Source: CAZXBB01 sp964638815 | GTDB taxonomy: Bacteria; Planctomycetota; Phycisphaerae; Phycisphaerales; SM1A02 | Direction: 5' to 3' | Assembly: GCA_964638815.1 (NCBI GenBank) | Contig: CAZXBB010000143.1 | Span: 1-49,338, forward strand | DNA length: 49,338 bases | Shown: positions 42,699-49,338 of the stretch, in pieces | Position numbering within the stretch: the first letter of the stretch is position 1 | Layout: each line of letters opens with the position of its first letter | Notes under the pieces: model-generated | Database searches by the model: none | Seen by the model: the letters and a program-made list of their open reading frames with translations, nothing else | What the model was told of the DNA's origin: nothing | Position numbers and translations under genes: made by a program

Positions 42699-43274
42699 CT
42701 ATTCGGGCGAAATCGGCCGAATCCGCTTCACCAGCTCGATGCACCGCCGGGTCGCCGGGTGGGTGGCGTCTCCCAGGAGCTCGTAGATCGCGGCCATGAC
42801 CCCCGTGGTCACCGCGCCGGCCGCTTCCCAGCGGCGGCAGGCGTGGTTGAGCTGCATGGGCTCAGACGACGCCACGGCGTCGGAGACCACGAAGCACTGG
42901 CGACCCGCCTCCTGGAGGTCAAGAACAGTCTGCAGGACGCAGACGTGCGCCTCGATCCCGCACACGAGGATCGACGTGCGACGCCAGGCCGACAGGTGCT
43001 CGGCGACGAGCGGGACGGACGCGCTGAAACGGGTCTTCTCGATCCGCGCCGCGGGGTCCGCCATCGCCGCCGTGAGCTCCGGGACCGTGCGGCCGAGACC
43101 GTTCGGATAGTGCTCCGTGACGAGGAACGGAATCCTCAGCTCGCCGGCCATCTCCAGCAGGATGGCGCAATTCCGGACGAGCGCGTCCCCGTCCGCGATG
43201 GTCGGTACGAGCTTCTCCTGCACGTCGATGACGAGCAGGGCGGTCTCCTCGGGATTCAGACGCGGGATGGGCAT
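42699..43274 (-). CDS. Isochorismatase-family hydrolase
   Basis: A 191-residue cysteine hydrolase. The triad is visible: Asp in ALLVIDVQEKLVP, Lys in IEKTRFSA and Cys in ILVCGIEAHVCVLQT. This fold includes nicotinamidases and YcaC-like enzymes; the substrate is not clear. The ATG begins the normal N-terminus. It lies between purB and the Hc1-like gene, both on the same strand, separated by a tandem repeat on the purB side. Confidence 0.9.
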   Translation of the reverse strand: MPIPRLNPEETALLVIDVQEKLVPTIADGDALVRNCAILLEMAGELRIPFLVTEHYPNGLGRTVPELTAAMADPAARIEKTRFSASVPLVAEHLSAWRRTSILVCGIEAHVCVLQTVLDLQEAGRQCFVVSDAVASSEPMQLNHACRRWEAAGAVTTGVMAAIYELLGDATHPATRRCIELVKRIRPISPE

Positions 43275-43326
43275 CGGGTGGTATCAGGGCAACGGGGGAC
43301 GCCAGGGCATCATCGGGTCAAGCGGG

Positions 43327-43354
43327 GCTGCATCAAGCGGGCTGCATCAAGCGG
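43327..43354. repeat. Two-copy 14-bp tandem repeat
   Basis: GCTGCATCAAGCGG occurs twice in direct contact, with a partial third copy (GTCAAGCGG) just upstream, in the purB/isochorismatase gap. Confidence 0.75.
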
Positions 43355-43375
43355 ACAGGCTGGCGCGCCTTCCTC

Positions 43376-44827
43376 TCAAACGTGGATCTCCGTCCCGGCC
43401 CCGAGATGCTCCGCGTACCGGTTGCGTATGGGTGTCACCACCTCCGCCATGAAGTTGTCCACCTGCTCCGGCGCGCGGCCGACGTACGCGCCCGGCTCGA
43501 GCACGGCGTCCAGGTCGAGCCCGGCGAACGTGGGGTCGTCGCGCAGGCGGTCGAGGAGGTCGTTCTCCGCGGCGTCGCACTTCACGCGGTCCGCGGCGGC
43601 CTGGCTGTGCCGGCGGATCACCTCGTGCGCCTCCTGCCGGTCGGCGCCGTTCCGGACCGCGGCCATGAGGATGTTCTCGGTGGCCATGAACGGCAGCTCC
43701 GCCATCAGGTGGGCGCGGATCGTCGCCTCGTAGACGACCAGCCCGCTCGCGACGTTGTGCACGAGGTCGAGGATGCCGTCGATCGCGAGGAACGACTCGG
43801 GCAGCACGAGCCGCCGGTTCGATGAATCGTCGAGCGTGCGCTCGAACCACTGGTTGGCCGCCGTATGGAGCGGGTTCTGGGCGTTGCTCATGACGAACCG
43901 CGCCATGCCGCACACGCGTTCGCAGCGCATCGGGTTGCGCTTGTAAGCCATCGCGGACGATCCGACCTGGTTCGCGCCGAACGGCTCCTCGATCTCCTTC
44001 CGGCTGGCGAGCAGCCGCAGGTCGGTCGCGCACTTGTGCGCGGCGCTCGCCGCCACCGCGAGCGTGGACAGGATCTGGGCGTCCACGATGCGCGGGTACG
44101 TCTGGCCGGTCACCACGTACCGCATGTCGGCCGGCCAGCCCATGCGCTCGGTCACCATCTCGTCGAGTTGCTCGACCTTGGTCTCGTCGTTGTCGAAGAG
44201 CGCCATGAACGACGCCTGGGTCCCGGTCGTGCCCTTGACCCCCCGGAAACGCAGCGTCTCCAGGCGGTACTCGACCTCCTCGAGGGCGAGGGCGAAGTCC
44301 TGCGCCCACAGGCATGCCCGTTTGCCGACCGTCGTGGGCTGCGCCGGCTGGTAGTGCGTGAACCCGAGGGTCGGCAGGTCGCGGTACCCGATCGCGAAGC
44401 TCCCGAGCGCATCGATGACGCGGGCGAGCTTCCGGGCCACGATCCCGAGGCTCTCGCGCATCAGCAGCAGCTCGGTGTGGCAGTTGACGAACTGGCTTGT
44501 CGCGCCGAGGTGGATGATCGGGCGGGCCCGGGGGGCGGCGTCGCCCAGCGTCCGGATGTGGGCCATGACGTCGTGGCGCAGCTCCTGCTCGTAGCGGGCC
44601 GCGGACGCGAAGTCGATGTCGTCGAGGTGGGCGGCGAGCTCGTCGATCTGCTCGCGGGTGATGGGGCGGCCCTCAATCTCGAGACCCAGCGTCCGCTGGG
44701 CCTCCGCGAGGGCGAGCCACAGCCGCCGCCATGTCGCGTGCTTGCGCTGGGGCGACCACACCGCCCGCATCTCGCGCGACGCGTAGCGACCTTCCAGCGG
44801 TGATCGGTATCCGTCGTTCGTTCCCAT
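43376..44827 (-). CDS. purB: Adenylosuccinate lyase PurB
   Basis: A 483-residue member of the fumarase/aspartase superfamily that acts twice in purine synthesis, releasing fumarate from SAICAR and from adenylosuccinate. The signature loop VGSSAMAYKRNPMRCERV is intact, and IHLGATSQFVNCHTEL and FTHYQPAQPTTVGKR carry other active-site residues. The length suits the PurB group closer to eukaryotic enzymes. It is divergent from the second ECF sigma gene, 225 bp away. Confidence 0.96.
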   Translation of the reverse strand: MGTNDGYRSPLEGRYASREMRAVWSPQRKHATWRRLWLALAEAQRTLGLEIEGRPITREQIDELAAHLDDIDFASAARYEQELRHDVMAHIRTLGDAAPRARPIIHLGATSQFVNCHTELLLMRESLGIVARKLARVIDALGSFAIGYRDLPTLGFTHYQPAQPTTVGKRACLWAQDFALALEEVEYRLETLRFRGVKGTTGTQASFMALFDNDETKVEQLDEMVTERMGWPADMRYVVTGQTYPRIVDAQILSTLAVAASAAHKCATDLRLLASRKEIEEPFGANQVGSSAMAYKRNPMRCERVCGMARFVMSNAQNPLHTAANQWFERTLDDSSNRRLVLPESFLAIDGILDLVHNVASGLVVYEATIRAHLMAELPFMATENILMAAVRNGADRQEAHEVIRRHSQAAADRVKCDAAENDLLDRLRDDPTFAGLDLDAVLEPGAYVGRAPEQVDNFMAEVVTPIRNRYAEHLGAGTEIHV

Positions 44828-45052
44828 CGGGATGCGGCGCGTACAGTTCCTCGAAGCAACACGCCGATCGGTGAATGGTACAGGTTCGATCGCCGGTCCG
44901 GTTCCTCCGACGCCTCAGCCAGGAGCGCGCCCATCCGAGAGCACCTTCGAGCCGCCGAGGCACAATGGTCCGCCCCGAGCGGGGGCGGCGGCGGGGCCGG
45001 GGGCGCGGCCGGCGAACCGGAGTCCCGACCCCGGCTGACGCCGCTGCGCGAG

Positions 45053-45631
45053 ATGCAACTGCTCGCGGCGCACCGGGCGGGCGACCCGGCGGCCATCGCC
45101 GAGCTTCTCTCGGACTACCAGCGACGCATCCACGCGGTCTGCTTTCGCATGACACGCGATGCCGAGGATGCGGCCGACCTGACGCAGGAGTCCCTGCTCA
45201 AGGTCATGGACGGTCTCGAGTCCTACGGCGGGCGATCGGCGTTCAGCACGTGGGTCATCCGCGTGACGATGAACTGCTGCCTGAGCCACCTTCGGCGGGA
45301 GCGCGTGCGCCGGCACCGATCGCTCGACGAGGCGGCGGGCCCCGGCGAGACGCCCCGGGGCCTCACGGTGCCCGATCCGCGGGAACTCTCGGGCCCGGAG
45401 CGCGTCGAACGATCGGAGATGAGGCCGGTGCTGTTGCGGGCGCTGGAGGGACTGGAACCGGACATGCGGGCAGTGCTCGTTCTCCGGGACATCCAGGATC
45501 TCGATTATCAGCAGATCGGGGCCGTTCTCGATCTCCCGCTCGGCACGGTCAAGTCGAGGCTCTACCGTGCCCGGGCGGCTCTTCGGAGTGCCGCCGAGGC
45601 CGGGCCGGGCGACGAGGACGACCATGCGTGA
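45053..45631 (+). CDS. ECF sigma factor (second pair)
   Basis: A 192-residue ECF sigma with region 2 in AADLTQESLLKVMDGLESY and region 4 in DLDYQQIGAVLDLPLGTV followed by KSRLYRARAAL. The ATG at 45053 is the first usable start in this frame. The anti-sigma gene begins inside its 3' end, overlapping by 8 bp, so the two are translationally coupled. It is distinct from the sigma at 36884. Confidence 0.93.
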   Translation: MQLLAAHRAGDPAAIAELLSDYQRRIHAVCFRMTRDAEDAADLTQESLLKVMDGLESYGGRSAFSTWVIRVTMNCCLSHLRRERVRRHRSLDEAAGPGETPRGLTVPDPRELSGPERVERSEMRPVLLRALEGLEPDMRAVLVLRDIQDLDYQQIGAVLDLPLGTVKSRLYRARAALRSAAEAGPGDEDDHA

Positions 45632-46928
45632 GCGATTCGGCGAACTCGAGCTTCTCGCCTTCATCGAGGACGAGATGAGTCCCCGCAGGCGGGCCGCCTT
45701 CGCGGCGCGTCTGGAGCAGGAGCCCGGGCTGCGCGATCGCGTCGATCGGATGCGTCGCGATCGCGCCGCGCTTCGAGCCCTGCCCGAGCCGGAGCTTCCG
45801 GTCGACTTCATGGTCGCCCTCGAGCCGCAGCTCGCGCGATCGATGCTCGTGTCCCCGCCGCCCGGCGCGTACCGCCGGCGTCACCGTCGCCCCGGCCGTC
45901 ATCCGTGGGTCCGATTCGGCGTCGCCGCGGCGTTCGCCGGCGCGCTTCTGGCCGGCGTATGGGGAGCCGCCGTCCTCGTGCCGCGCATCATGAACCGGCC
46001 CGGCGCGACGCCGGGCGCCGGAGTGGCCGCGACGGGGATGGGCGACGCCGGGCGCGACGGTGCGCGCGACGGCTCCCGCCCGTCGATCGCGCCGGGCATC
46101 GCCGCCGGCGAAACCGACCTTGCCGGCGCCCCCGGCCCCGGCGAACCGGTGGCGTGGCCGCCGGCCGACGCGACCGTGCACCACCGCGCCCCGCTGCCCG
46201 CGCGACGTGGAGCGAGTCCCGACGCCGCGACGGCGACGGCGGTCGCCGCGGCTCCGGCTATCCCGGAAGCGCCCCTCGCGCTCGTCGTGCCCGCCGCCGA
46301 CGCGCGAGACGGCGAGGCGCTCGTCGAGCGTATCGTCGCCGGGCTTGCGGTGCCGGCCGGCGCCGACCGCGCCCGCGACGTGCGCGGCGCGCTCGTCCGC
46401 AACTTCGACCTCAAGGAAGCGCAGCGGCTCGTCCGGCGCATCGAACGCGAGCGCATCGCCGCGGGCGGGGAGCCCGACCGGTACGCCGGCGTCGATGGCG
46501 CCGCCGGCCGCGCGACGAACGATCCCGCCGCGCGCCGGCGTCTGCTCGACCGACTGCGCCGGATCGGCGATGCCGATGGCGGTGGCGACGACGACCCGCG
46601 GGCGGGAGTCCGCCTTCTCGGCCCGCGCGAGCTCGCCCCCGGCTACGAGCGTCAGCTCGAGCTTTCCGCGCTCGGCGCGACGCATACCGTGACGCTGCCG
46701 GTCGATCGGCTCGCCGGGTTCCTCGCGCGTCTGCGCGTCGCGGAAGGTCGACTCACGTCGCTTCGCCCGCTCGCGCCCGACGCCGACGCCGACGCGACCG
46801 GCACGCAGACGGACCTCCAGCGGTGGGTCGAGCACCATGCGATGATCCGCGACTTCGCCGCCGACCTCGGCGTGCAGACCGGGGAGACGTACGTGATGCT
46901 GCCGGTCGTGATCGAGGTGTCGCGGTAG
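45624..46928 (+). CDS. Putative anti-sigma factor, transmembrane
   Basis: A 434-residue protein. The N-terminal cytoplasmic helix bundle (ELLAFIEDEMSPRRRAAFAARLEQEP) resembles the start of anti-sigma domains but without the Zn-binding CxxC. A single membrane span (about 95-115, VAAAFAGALLAGVWGAAVLV) leads to a long Ala/Pro-rich linker and a periplasmic domain (about 230-434). The overlap with the sigma gene supports the role. The periplasmic domain, which should sense the signal, is not recognised. Confidence 0.82.
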   Translation: MRERFGELELLAFIEDEMSPRRRAAFAARLEQEPGLRDRVDRMRRDRAALRALPEPELPVDFMVALEPQLARSMLVSPPPGAYRRRHRRPGRHPWVRFGVAAAFAGALLAGVWGAAVLVPRIMNRPGATPGAGVAATGMGDAGRDGARDGSRPSIAPGIAAGETDLAGAPGPGEPVAWPPADATVHHRAPLPARRGASPDAATATAVAAAPAIPEAPLALVVPAADARDGEALVERIVAGLAVPAGADRARDVRGALVRNFDLKEAQRLVRRIERERIAAGGEPDRYAGVDGAAGRATNDPAARRRLLDRLRRIGDADGGGDDDPRAGVRLLGPRELAPGYERQLELSALGATHTVTLPVDRLAGFLARLRVAEGRLTSLRPLAPDADADATGTQTDLQRWVEHHAMIRDFAADLGVQTGETYVMLPVVIEVSR

Positions 46929-46938
46929 CCTGCTCGTG

Positions 46939-47652
46939 TCACCGCTGCGGGTCCGGCTCCCCGACGCCGGGTTTCTCGCCCGACTTCGGCTCCTCGCCGC
47001 GCCTCAGCCGCGCGATGTTGTCGCGGTGACGCCACACGACGAGCGCCGCGATGAACGTCGTCACGATCAGCGGGGGGGAGGCGTAGGCGATCCGGGCCGC
47101 GACGTCGCCGGCGTTCGGGATGACGCGCACGAGGTACCACAGCGGCAGGCTCATCGCGGCGAACATGCTCGCGACGGAGATGTAGCGTGTGAACTTGAGC
47201 GTGCCGTACCAGACCACCATCGCGCCGAGGGCCGGGAAGGTCAGCAGCGGCCACATCGCGACCAGCGCGCCGAAGCTGGTGGCGACCCCCTTGCCGCCCC
47301 CGAACTTCAGGAAGATCGACGCCATGTGCCCGACGATCGACGCGGCGGCCACCGCCATCCAGAGCCACATCTCGGTCGGCGTCAGACCGCCCGGGGCCGG
47401 ATCACGGTTGATCGCGCCCGTCGCCAGCCCCGCGGCCACGACCGGGACGACGCCTTTCAGCATGTCGAGGACGAAGCACAGCAGCCCGAGCCGGTTGCCG
47501 AGCACGCGCCGCACGTTGCTCGCTCCGACGTTGCGCGAGCCGTGCTCGCGGATGTCGATGCCCCTCGCGCGGCCGATGATCACGCCGAAGGGGATCGACC
47601 CCGCGAGGTACGCGCCGGCGATGCACAGCGTCCAGGTGGCGGTCGTGCTCAT
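46939..47652 (-). CDS. plsY: Glycerol-3-phosphate acyltransferase PlsY
   Basis: A 237-residue integral membrane enzyme that transfers an acyl group from acyl phosphate to glycerol 3-phosphate, the first step of phospholipid synthesis. The three active-site motifs are clear: YLAGSIPFGV, GSRNVGASNVRR and FGGGKGVATSFG. About five membrane spans are present. Its start overlaps the methyltransferase stop by 4 bp, and the C-terminal tail is charged. Confidence 0.95.
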   Translation of the reverse strand: MSTTATWTLCIAGAYLAGSIPFGVIIGRARGIDIREHGSRNVGASNVRRVLGNRLGLLCFVLDMLKGVVPVVAAGLATGAINRDPAPGGLTPTEMWLWMAVAAASIVGHMASIFLKFGGGKGVATSFGALVAMWPLLTFPALGAMVVWYGTLKFTRYISVASMFAAMSLPLWYLVRVIPNAGDVAARIAYASPPLIVTTFIAALVVWRHRDNIARLRRGEEPKSGEKPGVGEPDPQR

Positions 47653-48356
47653 GACGCGGGGTCGGGCGTCGCCGCGGGCCGCAGCAGGAAGAGGTGATCG
47701 GGCGACCGCGGGAACCGCTCGTCGGCGATCCCGAGACCCGCTGCGCGCATCCGCGCGCGCAGGTGGTCCGCATCGCGGCGGTAGCGCCGGATGAACCGCC
47801 GGTGCGTGCGCGGGAGGAGCGGGTCGGGCAGCGACTTGTAGAGACGCTCGAGCACCGACCCGGGCCGTGTGTCGAAGTGCACCACGGCCCGGCCGCCGGG
47901 CGAGAGCACGCGGGCGGTCTCCCGCAGGTAGTCGTCGATCACGCCGGGGTCGGCGATGTGCTGGAAGACGAGAGCGGAGTAGACGAGGTCCACGCTGCCC
48001 GTCGCGATCGCGGCGAGATCGCGCCCGGAGCCGACGTGCAGGTGCACGTTCTCCGGCAGCGTGCGCGACCCGGCCTGCTCGATCATCGCGGCCGAGACGT
48101 CGATCCCATGCGCCTCGGTGTACCGCTCCGCGAAGTGGATCAGCATGCGCCCGAGGCCGCACCCGATCTCGAGCATCCGCCCGCGCGGTGCGTCGTCGCC
48201 GACCCACACCATCACCTGCTCGACGACGCCGCGCCCCGACGCGAAGAACGTCGCTTCATCCCAGTCGGTTTCGTCGGTCGCGATGAAGAACCGCGAGTCG
48301 CGCCGGGCGAGCTCGTCCCAGCGGCGGGACATCGCGATTGTGTCGGGCTCGGGCAT
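47649..48356 (-). CDS. SAM-dependent methyltransferase
   Basis: A 235-residue class I methyltransferase. Motif I is RMLEIGCGLGRMLIHFAERY, and the later ALVFQHIADP and ARVLSPGGRAVVHFDTRPG are the usual post-motif segments. The substrate is unknown. It is coupled to plsY through a 4-bp overlap. It lies divergent from the condensation-domain gene with a gap of about 140 bp. Confidence 0.9.
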   Translation of the reverse strand: MPEPDTIAMSRRWDELARRDSRFFIATDETDWDEATFFASGRGVVEQVMVWVGDDAPRGRMLEIGCGLGRMLIHFAERYTEAHGIDVSAAMIEQAGSRTLPENVHLHVGSGRDLAAIATGSVDLVYSALVFQHIADPGVIDDYLRETARVLSPGGRAVVHFDTRPGSVLERLYKSLPDPLLPRTHRRFIRRYRRDADHLRARMRAAGLGIADERFPRSPDHLFLLRPAATPDPAS

Positions 48357-48497
48357 GCCGGTGATACTGTAGCGAAGGGCTGATCATCCGGGCTCCCGGC
48401 GGTACCATGCACTCTCCGGCTCCCTCCGGCCCTCCCGCCCCCTCCGGGCAGTGAAACCAGCGGGTCCGGGCGAGGCGTCGAGCGAGGGCGAAGACAG

Positions 48498-49338
48498 ATG
48501 GAATCGAGATCAGCCGGCCCCGTCGAAACGCCGTCCGCGTCGGTGTGGAGCACCGCCGCGCGAACGCTGCGGGCGCAGCGCGCGCTGCCGCGAATCGAGC
48601 GGGCGCACGGCGCGGGACCGGCGCCGGTCACCGATGGACAGGCGATGTACCTGACCACCGTCCGGGACCTCGACCAGGCGCTCGCGCCGACGAGCTTCGT
48701 CCTGCTCGAGGGCGATCTCGACGCGGACCGGCTCGAGGGCGCGATGGCCGAGGTCGTGCGCGTGCAACCGGCGCTGCGAACGACGTTCTCCGTCGCGCTC
48801 GACGGCGGGTTGACGCAGACCCTCCGGCCGCCGCCGGAGCGCGTGCTCCAGATCGTACCCGTGCCCGACGGCGCGACCCCGGCCGACGTCGAGCGCCGTT
48901 TCTGTCGCCTCCGGTTCTGCAAGGTCAACCTGCGAGAGGGCCCGGTGTACGGCGCGGCGCTCGTCCGCGTCTCGCCGTCGCGGCACCTCCTCATGCTCGG
49001 CTTCCACCACGTGGGCTGGGACGGATGGTCGTCGAACATCTTCTTCCGCGAGCTGGCCGCTGCGTACGAGTCGCCCGGGAGCCTCGCGGAGCCGCCGGTC
49101 GGGCTGACGGACATCGCCGCCTGGCAGCAGACGGACGCGTACCGGGACGTGACCGCGCGGCAGCTCGACTACTGGCGAACGAAGCTCTCGGGGCTGAAAG
49201 AGGCGCCGCGGCTCTTCCGCGACGAGCCCCTGCCGCCGGCCGAAGCCCCGCCGTGGGTGCGCCGCGACTTCCCCGACGCGCTCGTCGGCGCGCTGCGCGA
49301 TCATCGCGCCGCGTCCGGCGCGACGCTCTTTATCCTCG
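48498..49338 (+). CDS. Condensation-domain protein (NRPS-like), 3' end cut by the window
   Basis: The 280 codons before the edge encode an NRPS condensation domain. After a 40-residue leader, VTDGQAMYLTTVRDLDQ, PALRTTFSV and the active site HHVGWDGWS (about residue 171, HHxxxDG) are visible, followed by ITDIAAWQQ-like LTDIAAWQQ and QLDYWRTKLSG. This domain forms peptide bonds in nonribosomal peptides or transfers acyl groups. Whether adenylation and carrier domains follow cannot be seen. The ATG is weakly supported by GAGGG. Confidence 0.85.
   Translation, partial: MESRSAGPVETPSASVWSTAARTLRAQRALPRIERAHGAGPAPVTDGQAMYLTTVRDLDQALAPTSFVLLEGDLDADRLEGAMAEVVRVQPALRTTFSVALDGGLTQTLRPPPERVLQIVPVPDGATPADVERRFCRLRFCKVNLREGPVYGAALVRVSPSRHLLMLGFHHVGWDGWSSNIFFRELAAAYESPGSLAEPPVGLTDIAAWQQTDAYRDVTARQLDYWRTKLSGLKEAPRLFRDEPLPPAEAPPWVRRDFPDALVGALRDHRAASGATLFIL

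Noticed and set aside
44875..45678. 267-codon frame over the second ECF sigma start
   Set aside because: It is an Arg/Gly-rich frame out of phase with the sigma motifs that are clear in the other frame.

Overview
This 49.3 kb window is a GC-rich, densely coded bacterial chromosome segment. No rRNA, tRNA, CRISPR array, integrase or transposase is visible. Several traits together suggest a Planctomycetota-type bacterium, perhaps Phycisphaerae-like: a chlamydial/planctomycetal Hc1-type histone H1-like protein, a eukaryote/archaeal-type prolyl-tRNA synthetase, a MqnP-like UbiA prenyltransferase, an unusual pilus/type II secretion operon and large secreted proteins of unknown family. This placement is an inference from gene content, not from a marker alignment.

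Layout. (1) 158-4010, minus strand: serC, serA and a DUF1015 gene, a likely serine-biosynthesis group. (2) 4158-17196, plus strand: a PilZ protein, then a type IV pilus/type II secretion-like operon (pilin, two small proteins, GspH-like pseudopilin, PilM-, PilN- and PilO-like proteins, a small membrane protein, a secretin with a long C-terminal extension, a TPR lipoprotein) followed by a histidine kinase, a single-domain response regulator and a GAF/HD-GYP phosphodiesterase. PilZ and HD-GYP at the two ends suggest cyclic-di-GMP control. The assembly ATPase, platform protein and prepilin peptidase are not in the window. (3) 17271-28767: housekeeping and mixed genes: free-methionine-sulfoxide reductase, Dus (with an NHL-repeat tail), a DUF4190/GspG-C fusion, dnaK, a TPR protein, a C1-family aminopeptidase, an Arg/Glu-rich secreted repeat protein, a MqnP-like prenyltransferase and proS. 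(4) 29028-32562: two large secreted paralogues sharing a domain of about 400 residues and an upstream motif. (5) 32579-38799: an ABC exporter, an alkyltransferase-like protein, KDPG aldolase, an ECF sigma/zinc-finger anti-sigma pair and a secreted beta-helix protein. (6) 38831-48356: mannose-6-phosphate isomerase, a Tyr/Gly-rich secreted protein, a degenerate UvrC-like protein, FabZ, the Hc1-like histone, an isochorismatase-fold hydrolase, purB, a second ECF sigma/anti-sigma pair, plsY and a methyltransferase. (7) 48498 to the end: the start of a gene with a nonribosomal-peptide condensation domain, cut by the window edge.

Non-coding structure is notable. A dispersed element occurs in opposite orientations at 17754-17817 and 22124-22228. 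Short tandem duplications, often with units near 7 or 14 bp, lie between genes or over gene starts (2717, 36776, 41614, 42295, 43327), and one of them could make an anti-sigma factor phase-variable. Gene remnants are visible as an NHL tail on Dus and a frameshifted NAD(P)-binding fragment near proS. No complete, clearly new multi-gene system can be proven from this sequence alone. The best candidates are the paralogous secreted pair, the pilus/c-di-GMP operon with its unusual secretin, and the DUF1015 gene in the serine group.
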